Of a stretch of DNA of 64,000 bases, positions 45,083 to 53,217 are shown piece by piece. Position numbers and translations under genes: made by a program. This DNA comes from Candidatus Companilactobacillus pullicola (GTDB lineage Bacteria > Bacillota > Bacilli > Lactobacillales > Lactobacillaceae), in the NCBI GenBank assembly GCA_019116025.1, contig DXCM01000031.1:46361-110360 (forward strand), written 5' to 3'. Under the pieces are notes generated by a model. That model had not been told where the DNA came from and did no database searches. It saw nothing but the letters and a program-made list of their open reading frames with translations. Each line of letters starts with the position of its first letter. Position 1 is the stretch's first letter.

Positions 45083-45826
45083 TTATTCTTCTAAGAAACT
45101 CATTCTATCAGCAATATTAGTAATTATTCCGTCAACGCCCCACTTGAGAAGTGTTTGAGCACGATTAACATCATCAATCGTCCAAGCATTGATCTCATAA
45201 CCATAATCCTTCATCTTTTTAACTTTTGCCTCAGTTAATGAAGCCCCATCTGGATGAACAATTTTGGCATGACATGCTTGCATAACTAGATTCCAGTCAT
45301 CACCAAGCGTTGCTCGACTGAACAAGACCGCGTATTTCAAATCTGGTCTTAACTTGTACATCTTTTCCAGCATAATTGGATTAAAACTAGAAATAATTAA
45401 CTCAACATGCTCATCCAATCGATCCAACGCCTTAACAAACTCTTCAACCAATCTATCAGCTAAATAATTGGCATTGTCCCCCACAACACCCTTTAACTCG
45501 ATATTGGCATTAATTTTGTGGATATTAAGAAAATCAATTAGTTGGTCTAAAGTTGGTATTTTTTCACCACGGAATTTCTCCGCAAACCAATATCCAGCAT
45601 CAGCACTTGCGACTGTTTCACTATCAACAGTTTCGATTGAACCAGATTGATTTGTCGTTCTATCTAATTTGTCATCATGAATGACAAAAACCTTTTCATC
45701 CTTAGTGATGCTTAAATCAGTCTCGATCCATTTAACATCATGATTTACTACCTCATTGAATGAGGCCATAGTATTTTCAGGTGCTAATGTTGGTATTCCT
45801 CTATGAGCAACAATTTTTTTATTCAT
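45083..45826 (-). CDS. Glycerophosphodiester phosphodiesterase
   Basis: 247 residues. The GDPD signature is complete: VAHRG (catalytic His8), PENT, ETDLSITKDEKVFVIHDD (metal-binding Glu/Asp and second His), LDRTT, and the late NAWTIDD barrel strand. It hydrolyses glycerophosphodiesters to glycerol-3-phosphate plus an alcohol. No signal peptide, so cytosolic; this is the UgpQ/GlpQ1-like short form. ATG at 45826 is preferred since GGGAGG lies six bases upstream. A single gene with its own terminator. Confidence 0.92.
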   Translation of the reverse strand: MNKKIVAHRGIPTLAPENTMASFNEVVNHDVKWIETDLSITKDEKVFVIHDDKLDRTTNQSGSIETVDSETVASADAGYWFAEKFRGEKIPTLDQLIDFLNIHKINANIELKGVVGDNANYLADRLVEEFVKALDRLDEHVELIISSFNPIMLEKMYKLRPDLKYAVLFSRATLGDDWNLVMQACHAKIVHPDGASLTEAKVKKMKDYGYEINAWTIDDVNRAQTLLKWGVDGIITNIADRMSFLEE

Positions 45827-45873
45827 AGTAATCCTCCCGATATGTAGAGTATACAACAGCCATGCAAGGGACC

Positions 45874-45912
45874 AAAAAACCGAGGTGACTTTATTGGTTG
45901 CCTCAGTTTTTT
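45874..45912 (-). terminator. Terminator-like hairpin downstream of nagA
   Basis: AAAAAACCGAGG / CCTCAGTTTTTT with one mismatch and a 15-base loop. It lies about 110 bases beyond the nagA stop, with the repeat fragment in between. Confidence 0.75.
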
Positions 45913-45954
45913 AGTTTTGGTTTTATTATTGATTAGCTATCTTTGTTTGGTAAA

Positions 45955-46011
45955 TAACCAATGTTCTATGTTTTATAGTGAAAACGAGCTGCACAGGGGC
46001 AATCCCTGTTA
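45955..46011. repeat. Fragment of the 59.1 kb palindromic element
   Basis: About 50 bases match, at roughly five positions in six, the reverse complement of 59168-59216. Shared words are GTTCTATGTT, ATAGTG, AAACGAGCT and CAGGGGCAA. Only one half of the palindrome is present. ACAGGG / CCCTGT at 45993-46009 forms its own small hairpin. Confidence 0.6.
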
Positions 46012-46023
46012 CACTCTCTTTTT

Positions 46024-47184
46024 CTAAGCTTTATATCTTGATACACCGTCAAGGTATGTTTCTGATAATGTCATATCATCATCAAGTACGATGAAGTCGG
46101 CATCTCTACCGTCAGCGATAATACCACACTTGTCGGCAACTTTTGAACTCTTAGCAGCTGTATAACTTGCCATTTCTACGGCTTCTTCGTCTGTAGCAAT
46201 GTTCCAGTCAACAACATTCTTGATAGCTTCGTTTAGCATCAAGATTGAACCGGCTAAGTTGTGTGTTTCATCCTTTAATCTGGCTGTTCCGTTAGCAACA
46301 ACAACTGGCAATTCACCAAGTACGTAGTCACCATCTGGCATCAAACCGGCACGCATACAATCAGTGATTAGGGCAACGTGTTCTGCACCCTTCTTTTCAA
46401 CAACGATTCTTGCTGCGAATGGGTTAACGTGATGTCCATCACAGATTAATTCATCATCTACTAAGTGCATTGAAAGAGCTGCACCTACCATACCTGGTAA
46501 TCTGTGGTTCAAACCACTCATACCATTGTATGTATGTGTGAATCCTGTAGCACCTGCTTCAACACAAGCCTTTGCTTGTTCAAATGTAGCATCACTGTGT
46601 CCAAGATATACAGCAACATCATCTGAAGCAACAGCTTTAGTGAATTCAACTGAACCTTTTCTTTCAGGAGCAATAGAAATCTTCTTGATCATGCCGTGAG
46701 CAGCTTCTTGCCAGTCTTCGAATTCTTCGGCATCTGGATCTCTGAAGTACTTAGGATTTTGGGCACCCTTGTGCTTTTCTGTGTAGAAAGGTCCTTCAAA
46801 ATGAATACCTTGAATCTTAGCACCAGTAGCCTTCTTGTAGTTATCACCAATTGTTTGGCAAATATGTTTTAGTTGGTCGTGTGATGCTGTCAAAGTTGTT
46901 GGCAACCATGAAGTAACACCAGCTTTAAGTAGACCTTCTGACATTTCGTTTAATTTTTCGAAATCATCATCCATAACATCATGACCTACAAGACCATGAA
47001 TATGTGTGTCAACTAGACCTGGGGCGATGAATTTGTCTGAATAATCAACAACTTTACCTTCAGGTTTTTCTTCGTCAGCATGATAGAACTTACCGAACTT
47101 ACCGTCATCAGTAACTTCTAAGTAGCCGCCATTTTCAGTAGTGTTTTTTAAAAAGAACTTCTTAGCATGAATATAATATGACAT
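46024..47184 (-). CDS. nagA: N-acetylglucosamine-6-phosphate deacetylase
   Basis: 386 residues. Amidohydrolase-fold motifs: VDTHIHG (His61, His63), GIHFEGPF (metal ligand Glu130), YLGHSDAT, THTYNGMSG, LICDGHHV, and catalytic Asp in ITDCMRAG. It converts GlcNAc-6-P to GlcN-6-P and acetate in cell-wall and aminosugar recycling. GGAG lies ahead of ATG. Its promoter holds an operator matching the NagR/DasR (GntR) type, so induction by aminosugar phosphates is likely. nagB is not in the window. Confidence 0.93.
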   Translation of the reverse strand: MSYYIHAKKFFLKNTTENGGYLEVTDDGKFGKFYHADEEKPEGKVVDYSDKFIAPGLVDTHIHGLVGHDVMDDDFEKLNEMSEGLLKAGVTSWLPTTLTASHDQLKHICQTIGDNYKKATGAKIQGIHFEGPFYTEKHKGAQNPKYFRDPDAEEFEDWQEAAHGMIKKISIAPERKGSVEFTKAVASDDVAVYLGHSDATFEQAKACVEAGATGFTHTYNGMSGLNHRLPGMVGAALSMHLVDDELICDGHHVNPFAARIVVEKKGAEHVALITDCMRAGLMPDGDYVLGELPVVVANGTARLKDETHNLAGSILMLNEAIKNVVDWNIATDEEAVEMASYTAAKSSKVADKCGIIADGRDADFIVLDDDMTLSETYLDGVSRYKA

Positions 47185-47216
47185 TATCTAGTCTCCTTAC
47201 TAATTTTAACAATCTC

Positions 47217-47245
47217 ATTATAGCATTGTTTATCGGTCTATACCA
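47217..47245 (-). promoter_or_regulatory. nagA promoter with NagR/dre-like operator
   Basis: Minus strand extended -10 TGC-TATAAT (47222-47217). CGGTCTATACCA (plus strand 47234-47245) matches the dre/NagR core TGGTCTAGACCA in 10 of 12 positions and covers the -35 region. Confidence 0.65.
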
Positions 47246-47370
47246 CATGGATTAGTTACTTTATTAACAAAAAGATGATACATTTCTGTACCAGTTACAT
47301 GGTAGCAAAAATTTCTGTTAAAAAGGACGACTTATCTAAAATTTTACATTGCGAATGGCTTTATAAAAGT

Positions 47371-47402
47371 AAAAAGAGGAATTCACATTTCTGAATTCCC
47401 CT
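47371..47402 (-). terminator. Terminator of the L-HicDH/RidA operon
   Basis: AGGGGAATTC / GAATTCCTCT stem followed on the minus strand by TTTT, nine bases after the ridA stop. Confidence 0.8.
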
Positions 47403-47411
47403 TTACATTTA

Positions 47412-47786
47412 TTATTTAGCTTCCGCAATCAGTTCTATTTCTACCTTTGCACCCATAGGCAATTTGGAAACCTCTGCTGCACTTCTAGCAGAAAATTCTC
47501 CATTGAAATAATCTTTGTAAATATTATTTACCTTAGAAAAATTGGCTAGGTCATCTAAATAAATTGTAGCCTTCAAAACGTGTTCAAAATCACTGTTAGC
47601 AGACTCCAAAATATTCTTTAAATTTTCCAAAGTTTGTTTTGTTTGTCCTTCAATTCCCTCAGTCAATTTACCATCTTGAGGATTCAGACCAATTTGTCCC
47701 GAAGTAAAAATAATACTATTAGCTTCTGTGGCATGGACGTATGGTCCAATTGCTGCAGGAGCGTTATTTGCAATAGTTCTTTTCAT
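47412..47786 (-). CDS. RidA family enamine/imine deaminase
   Basis: 124 residues of the YjgF/YER057c/UK114 family. NAPAAIGPYVHATEA at the start, IIFTSGQIGLNPQ, QTLENLKNILESA and the C-terminal signature ARSAAEVSKLPMGAKVEIE with the catalytic Arg are present. It hydrolyses reactive 2-aminoacrylate-type enamines to 2-oxo acids. It lies 16 bases downstream of the 2-hydroxyacid dehydrogenase gene in one operon, a sensible pairing because RidA yields 2-oxo acids which that enzyme class reduces. Confidence 0.9.
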   Translation of the reverse strand: MKRTIANNAPAAIGPYVHATEANSIIFTSGQIGLNPQDGKLTEGIEGQTKQTLENLKNILESANSDFEHVLKATIYLDDLANFSKVNNIYKDYFNGEFSARSAAEVSKLPMGAKVEIELIAEAK

Positions 47787-47802
47787 GACTTATACCTCTA
47801 AA

Positions 47803-48714
47803 TTACTTTAGATTTTTTTTGATATAATCAGCTGAATATTGAAGTTTATCTAACTCATCTTGTGGCAAATCTAATTGTAATTGTTTTTCAATTCCGTCAC
47901 GACCAACAATAGCTGGGTATGATAGGTAAACGCCGTATTCTTCACGATAGTTAGATACAGGAAGTTCAATATTAGCGTCATTTAAAATTGCTAATGATAG
48001 TCTTACAGCAGCGGTTGATACACCATAGTTGGTATATCCTTTACCATCAAAGACTGTGAAACCACCCATTCTTACGTCTTCATTAATTTGATCTAAATCT
48101 AGGCCATTCTTTTCAGCCAAATCTTTTACTGACTGATCCATGACTTTTACTGTTGACCAAGCTGTAAATTGAGAATTTCCGTGTTCTCCTAAGTTATAAC
48201 CTGAAACCGAGCGTGGATCGACATCAAAAGCCTTACCCACAGCACGTTTCATTCTGGCAGAATCTAGTAATGTACCTGTACCAATTACACGTTCCTTAGG
48301 GAAGCCAAGAATTTGTTGATACATTGAAGTCATAACATCATTTGGATTACTGATTACTACCATAATGCCATTAAATTTAGTTTGCTTAATCTTATTGGCA
48401 ACATCGGTTACAGAGTCACCAGTTGGTTTCAACTCTCCGAAACGGTTTGGATGTTCTCCACCGATTAACTTGATGTGTCCAACGGCTGAAATAATAATAT
48501 CGGCATCATCTAATTGAGAATAATCATTTACATAAATATTAGTATGTGTTGGTAAGTTAGCCATCGCATCTTCAAAATCTAAAGCGTCAGCCTTAACTTT
48601 CTTCTCGTTCTTATCAATTAGTACCAAGTCATCGACAAATCCGCCGGCAACAATATAATGTGCACAAGCAGCACCAACATTTCCCATTCCAACAATTCCA
48701 ATTTTTCTTGTCAT
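47803..48714 (-). CDS. L-2-hydroxyisocaproate dehydrogenase-like (L-lactate dehydrogenase family)
   Basis: 303 residues. NAD site GIVGMGNVGAA, VISNPNDVMTSMYQ, IGTGTLLDSARMKRAVG, catalytic His in YNLGEHGNSQFTAWSTV. The substrate loop AVGHIKLIGGEHPNRFGELK resembles NIKL...DRFAELK of Weissella (Lactobacillus) confusa L-HicDH and not the QKPGETR loop of true L-lactate dehydrogenases. RSVSGYNLGEHGNSQF and GKGYTNYGV are also near-identical to that enzyme. It should reduce branched 2-oxo acids such as 2-oxoisocaproate with NADH. Co-transcribed with ridA. Confidence 0.88.
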   Translation of the reverse strand: MTRKIGIVGMGNVGAACAHYIVAGGFVDDLVLIDKNEKKVKADALDFEDAMANLPTHTNIYVNDYSQLDDADIIISAVGHIKLIGGEHPNRFGELKPTGDSVTDVANKIKQTKFNGIMVVISNPNDVMTSMYQQILGFPKERVIGTGTLLDSARMKRAVGKAFDVDPRSVSGYNLGEHGNSQFTAWSTVKVMDQSVKDLAEKNGLDLDQINEDVRMGGFTVFDGKGYTNYGVSTAAVRLSLAILNDANIELPVSNYREEYGVYLSYPAIVGRDGIEKQLQLDLPQDELDKLQYSADYIKKNLK

Positions 48715-48807
48715 GAATCATACCTCGCAATCAAATTTTTTAAGAATAGTTCATATCCCGATTATACTCTATATTTGTAATCGCTTTAACCAGTCTAAAA
48801 ATCTATA

Positions 48808-48844
48808 CAAAAAAGGCCATCCTCCAATTAAGGAAGATGGCCTT
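48808..48844 (-). terminator. Terminator after ddl
   Basis: AAAGGCCATCTTCC / GGAGGATGGCCTTT stem followed on the minus strand by TTTTG. Confidence 0.88.
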
Positions 48845-48860
48845 TGAATTAAACTAATTA

Positions 48861-49916
48861 TTACTTTCTTTTTTCGTAGTACTTAACTTTGCTCTTAATG
48901 ATTCTTTCACATAGGTCAGCGTATGAAATACCAGCAGCTTCGGCTTCTCTTGGCATCAATGACAATGGTGTCATACCAGGTAAAGTATTAGCTTCCATGA
49001 CATACAATTGACCGTCACGTAATAAGAAATCAACACGACCGTAATTGCTCATACCCAAGGCTTCAAAAGTCTTCTTAGTCAATGCTTGCATATTTGCATG
49101 AATCTTATCATCCAAGTTATCTGGGGGAGTAATGAAGTGTGTTACGTTGTTAGCTTGGAATTTGTGTTGGAAATCGTACCAACCAGTATCAACCGTAACT
49201 TCAACGGCTGGAAGAACTAATCCATCAACGATAGCAACTGAGAATTCACGTCCCTTGATATATTCTTCAATCAAGACTTCGTCATCAAATCTCAAAGCAT
49301 CCGCAACTGATTCTCTCAACTCTGTAGCATTGTTAACAATATGTGTACCAACACTTGAACCACCATTTGAAGGTTTAACAACCATTGGGTAGTTGAATGG
49401 AATATCTTCTGACAAAATCTTAGCAGTTTTAGTTGTTGTGTATTGAGCTGTTGGAATGTTATCTTGTACAAAAATTTCTTTAGAATATTTCTTATCCATA
49501 GCTAGTCCTGAAGCTAATGAACCACTACCTGTATATTTGATATCAAAGACATCGAATACCGCTTGCATCTTACCATTTTCACCATCTTCACCGTGAAGTC
49601 CCATGTAGACAATATCGGCGTGACGACAAATATTAAGAACGTTTCTACCTAAAAGACCTCTTGTGCCATCAGTTCTCAATGCATTGATCTTCTCATCAGT
49701 AAGAACTTCGTCATCAATGACTAATTTTCCTTCATCTTCAGGTTCAGTAGTGAAGAGATCATCAATTTTATCTTCTTCAATATCCTTACCTAAGAATGAA
49801 TCAACGTAAGCTACTTCGTAACCTTTACTACGTAGTGCGTTGGTGATTTTAACTCCGGAAGATAAAGAAACATTTCTTTCTGTACTTCTTCCACCTGAAA
49901 GAACGACAATTTTCAT
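48861..49916 (-). CDS. ddl: D-alanine--D-alanine/D-lactate ligase
   Basis: 351 residues. ATP-grasp motifs: LSGGRSTERNVSL, GLHGEDGENG, MVVKPSNGGSSVGTH, EEYIKGREFSVAI, and the metal-binding end YVMEANTLPGMTPLSLMP. In the omega-loop the residue that is Tyr216 in E. coli DdlB is Phe253 here (YDFQHKFQ). Tyr-to-Phe at this site is the known mark of Leuconostoc/Lactobacillus ligases that make D-Ala-D-Lac, giving intrinsic vancomycin resistance. It acts in the cytosol in peptidoglycan precursor synthesis. It is a single gene with its own terminator. Confidence 0.93.
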   Translation of the reverse strand: MKIVVLSGGRSTERNVSLSSGVKITNALRSKGYEVAYVDSFLGKDIEEDKIDDLFTTEPEDEGKLVIDDEVLTDEKINALRTDGTRGLLGRNVLNICRHADIVYMGLHGEDGENGKMQAVFDVFDIKYTGSGSLASGLAMDKKYSKEIFVQDNIPTAQYTTTKTAKILSEDIPFNYPMVVKPSNGGSSVGTHIVNNATELRESVADALRFDDEVLIEEYIKGREFSVAIVDGLVLPAVEVTVDTGWYDFQHKFQANNVTHFITPPDNLDDKIHANMQALTKKTFEALGMSNYGRVDFLLRDGQLYVMEANTLPGMTPLSLMPREAEAAGISYADLCERIIKSKVKYYEKRK

Positions 49917-50164
49917 TGTGTTTCACCTAATCCTTTTTATTTAATTATACTTAAGCGTAATCCTAGAACCTACAGAATAGCATAAAACAACGTTGAATTC
50001 CATTTTTATCATTAAATAAATAGGAAAAAATAAAATTGATTTGTGAAAGTTTTTCCTTTGGCAAATATATTTTTTCAGTAACTTTCAAAACTAACCATCT
50101 AGAATATCATAATAATAAAAATTTAGTATAATTAATATAAATTGATGAAAGTGAATCTTGGACT

Positions 50165-51475
50165 ATGAATGAAGATCAAAACGTCGAATACAAAAGTGAA
50201 TTCACAAATAAACTAAAACGTGAAATTGTTAGTTTCTTAAATACTAATGGTGGAACTATCTATTTAGGTGTTGACGACAAGACACACAATCCATTAGCTG
50301 TATCTGAATCTCAAAAACATGAGTGGGAAGAAAAACTAAACCATTGGTATATGAATGCATTTTATCCTACTCCATTTAGCCTCATTGATATTCTCCCGAA
50401 TGAAAAAGTTTTTACAATTAAAGTGAGACCAGGTCGACACGTCCCTTATGCTATTGACAGTGAAGGATATACTTCTAAAGGTGTTTATATCAGGTATGGT
50501 AGTTCTGCAGTTAAAGCCACTAATGAACAAATCAAAAGAATGTTACAACAAAACAGTGATAATAACGAATTTGACTCGGAAATGTCTGTAAATCAAAATT
50601 TAAATTTCTCTGAACTAAAGAAAAGATCTTCACTTAAAAATGTGAGTTTCAGTATCAAAGCTCTTCATATGTTAAAGGAATCAAGCATCTATAATAATGC
50701 TGCATTTCTCGTTAGTGATGAAAATGACATCATTACTAAGGTGGCCATTTATCAAGGCACCAACGTAATGGTGTTTAAAGATAAAAGGGAAATCAAAGGT
50801 GCCTTAACTTCACAAATTGACGAATTGTTATATTTCATTAGTCTGAATAATCACACTAAAATAAAGATTGATGGTGCTCCCCAGCGTCATGAGACGAAAG
50901 ACTACCCCGAAGCTGCAGTTAGGGAAGCTGTAGTAAATGCATTTGCTCATAGAGATTACTTACTTCATTCAACTATAAAGGTCGAAATATTTGATGATCG
51001 AATGGAAATCCTATCCCCTGGTGGCATTCCTGATGGCTTATCTTTAGAAGAAATCACGGACGGTATGACGGCTGTACGAAATCCTCAGTTGGTTCACATT
51101 TTGGATAAATTAAAATACATTGAAAACTATGGAACTGGAATCCGTAGAATGTATAATGCCTACGATGGAACTGATAAAAAGCCCATATTTGAGGTGCGCC
51201 CTAACTCATTCAAAGTTACACTACCTAACCTTAATTGGAGTAATAGTACCGTATCTAATATGACTAATAGCAGCCTAGAGACTAATGAAGATTTAATTGT
51301 TGAATTTCTTAAACAGAATGGTAGTCAATCAAAAAAAGAAATTCAACAAAATCTTAATATGTCGAACTATAATATCAGAAAATCGTTAAACATACTAATA
51401 AATCAAGGCATCATCAAACGAACTGGTAAATCAGTTAAGACAAGATACCTTATTACAAGACATAATTTAAAATAA
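50165..51475 (+). CDS. AlbA_2/Schlafen-type ATP-binding protein with C-terminal winged helix
   Basis: 436 residues. AlbA_2 domain (about 1-125: VEYKSEFTNKLKREIVSFLN, TNGGTIYLGVDD, GVYIRYGSSAVKAT). Next a middle region and a GHKL/HATPase_c_4 C-terminal part (about 230-365: YPEAAVREAVVNAFAHRDY, LSPGGIPDGLSLEEI, NYGTGIRRM). A winged helix closes the protein (about 375-425, KKEIQQNLNMSNYNIRKSLN). Such proteins are often labelled putative transcriptional regulators or RecG-like helicases, though no helicase domain is present. The role is unknown; relatives occur in accessory and defence-linked regions. It stands alone. Confidence 0.8.
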   Translation: MNEDQNVEYKSEFTNKLKREIVSFLNTNGGTIYLGVDDKTHNPLAVSESQKHEWEEKLNHWYMNAFYPTPFSLIDILPNEKVFTIKVRPGRHVPYAIDSEGYTSKGVYIRYGSSAVKATNEQIKRMLQQNSDNNEFDSEMSVNQNLNFSELKKRSSLKNVSFSIKALHMLKESSIYNNAAFLVSDENDIITKVAIYQGTNVMVFKDKREIKGALTSQIDELLYFISLNNHTKIKIDGAPQRHETKDYPEAAVREAVVNAFAHRDYLLHSTIKVEIFDDRMEILSPGGIPDGLSLEEITDGMTAVRNPQLVHILDKLKYIENYGTGIRRMYNAYDGTDKKPIFEVRPNSFKVTLPNLNWSNSTVSNMTNSSLETNEDLIVEFLKQNGSQSKKEIQQNLNMSNYNIRKSLNILINQGIIKRTGKSVKTRYLITRHNLK

Positions 51476-51585
51476 AAAGATAAGTAAAAAAACAAGCAAT
51501 TGTTTTTCGCAATCAAATTATTAATATAAGTTAAAAATTCATAGATACCAAGTGTTTTGGCGTAAGGCATAATTTAAAATAAAAA
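51462..51585 (+). repeat. Direct repeat duplicating the 3' end of the AlbA_2 gene
   Basis: CATAATTTAAAATAAAAA, which spans the stop codon region (51462-51479), recurs at 51569-51586. Each copy is followed by an AAGCAATT-containing hairpin region, so the gene's tail and terminator appear partially duplicated, about 107 bases apart. Confidence 0.6.
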
Positions 51586-51597
51586 AAGCGTGCGAAA

Positions 51598-51632
51598 AGC
51601 GTGCGAAAAAGCAAGCAATTCGCACGCTTTTA
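51598..51632 (+). terminator. Terminator downstream of the AlbA_2 gene
   Basis: AGCGTGCGAA / TTCGCACGCT followed by TTTA. The left arm occurs twice in tandem (AGCGTGCGAAA at about 51588 and 51598). Confidence 0.8.
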
Positions 51633-51647
51633 AATTAGATAACAAAA

Positions 51648-51692
51648 AGAACGATAATCAGCCTCTTTTGACTGATCATCGTTCTTTTTAAC
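51648..51692 (-). terminator. Terminator of the cellobiose-type EIIC gene
   Basis: AAGAACGATGATCAG / CTGATTATCGTTCTTTTT (minus strand), 19 bases beyond the stop. Confidence 0.88.
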
Positions 51693-51710
51693 TTAATAAC
51701 ATTATGCAAA

Positions 51711-52967
51711 TTACTTTTCAGCAACTTGTTCATCTGTAGAAGATTTTTCTTTAGCAAGCATACCTTTTTCAGCAACTTTGAAGAATGGATAGTACATAGC
51801 TCCGGCCAAAACTAGTTCGACAGCTGACCAAACGGCAGCACGCCAATCCCAACCAGTAGCCATCAATGGTCCAATAATTGGAGGCATTGTCCAAGGAACC
51901 ATGGCAACAGGTGCATTCATCAAACCTAATTGAATTAGGAGATAACTTCCTGTAGCTAAGATCAAAGGAATTACGATAAATGGAATCATTGTCAATGGAT
52001 TCATAACGATAGGGAATCCGAAAATAACTGGTTCGTTAATTTCAAACAAGGCTCCAGGGAAAGCAACTCGTCCAAGATCTCGATAAGTTTTACTTTTAGA
52101 GAATAGCATTAATGCAACTAAAGTAATTGTGGCACCAGTACCACCAACATTAACCATCAAACTGGAGAATCCAGCAGCTGTGGCATAAGGAAGTGGTTGA
52201 TGATGTGCAAAAGCAGTTCCGTTAGCAGCTAAAAATTGTAGAAAAATTGGATCAGCAATTCCTTCCAAAGTCATATCACCGTGAATACCGCAGACCCAGA
52301 GCAAACTTACTAGGAATGTGTAAACCAAGATACCTGGCAATGTGTTCATCGCAAACAATAATGGATGGAAAATTGATTGAATTACTAAATTAATATCAAT
52401 ATGCAATGGCATACGGATAAACCAGAATAGAACTAAAATAACGAATCCTGGTAATAATGAAACAAATGAATTGGAAACGGCTGTTGGTACTCCGTCTGGT
52501 AACTTAATAATAATATTCTTTTTAATAAAGAAATTTAAAATTGTGACGGATATCATAGCAGTTATAATAGCAGTAAATAATCCAGATGATGAGAAATTAT
52601 TGGTATCTAATTTGAACTTGTCATTGAATGAAACAATCACAAACGCCATCGTTGATAGTCCGGCACCTGAAATAGCATCAACCCCCAGCTCTTTAGCTAA
52701 TTCATAACCAATTCCGATAGCAGCAAGCAATGAAATTATTCCAAAAGAACCGTTAACGGCTACTCCAATCATATTCATATATGGTTTAATGAAGTTTTCC
52801 CACGCCGTTATTGGAATGTTACCAACAATTAGGAATATACTACCACTGATAATAGCTGGAAGTGTTAGCACTAACCCATTACGTATAGAAACTAAATATT
52901 TATTATTACCGACTTTTGACATCGGTGGCATAATCGTATTTTGTAGCCAATCCATGAAGTTTTTCAA
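51711..52967 (-). CDS. PTS EIIC, cellobiose/lactose family
   Basis: 418 residues with about ten helices. NTIMPPMSKVGNNKYL at the N-terminus, GLVLTLPAIISGSIFL, FALFEINEPVIFG-type signature (GALFEINEPVIFGFPIVMNP) and WDWRAAVWSAVELV are typical of CelB/LacE-type EIIC proteins. It imports a beta-glucoside or chitobiose-like sugar, needing separate EIIA and EIIB, none of which are adjacent. The start is TTG at 52967, nine bases after GAGGGG; the next ATG is too far away. The promoter contains a cre box in its spacer. Confidence 0.88.
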   Translation of the reverse strand: MKNFMDWLQNTIMPPMSKVGNNKYLVSIRNGLVLTLPAIISGSIFLIVGNIPITAWENFIKPYMNMIGVAVNGSFGIISLLAAIGIGYELAKELGVDAISGAGLSTMAFVIVSFNDKFKLDTNNFSSSGLFTAIITAMISVTILNFFIKKNIIIKLPDGVPTAVSNSFVSLLPGFVILVLFWFIRMPLHIDINLVIQSIFHPLLFAMNTLPGILVYTFLVSLLWVCGIHGDMTLEGIADPIFLQFLAANGTAFAHHQPLPYATAAGFSSLMVNVGGTGATITLVALMLFSKSKTYRDLGRVAFPGALFEINEPVIFGFPIVMNPLTMIPFIVIPLILATGSYLLIQLGLMNAPVAMVPWTMPPIIGPLMATGWDWRAAVWSAVELVLAGAMYYPFFKVAEKGMLAKEKSSTDEQVAEK

Positions 52968-53014
52968 AAGTCCGTACCCCTCTTTCCGTTGTAGAACGAT
53001 CTTGCAACAGAGAA

Positions 53015-53043
53015 AGTATATTCTTGTAAGCGCTATTATTCAA
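53015..53043 (-). promoter_or_regulatory. Promoter of the EIIC gene with cre box in the spacer
   Basis: Minus strand TTGAAT (53043-53038), 17 bases, TATACT (53020-53015). The plus-strand TGTAAGCGCTATTA (53025-53038) matches cre in 13 of 14 positions and fills the spacer, so CcpA binding would block RNA polymerase. Confidence 0.75.
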
Positions 53044-53217
53044 TAGGTATATACCAAATTTACTAAACTATATATATTAGTTCAAAATGAATTCATTATT
53101 CTTCCATTTTTTGATGATTCCCTGATAAATTCGCATAAATTTTCAAAAATTATTCTTAACTTCTCGAATTCTTCATACATATTTGGTTTAATATGGACTT
53201 AAGGAGGATTTAAAACC

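Noticed and set aside
50165..51475. Defence island around the AlbA_2 gene
   Set aside because: The neighbours are ddl and a sugar EIIC; one accessory gene alone does not support a defence system.
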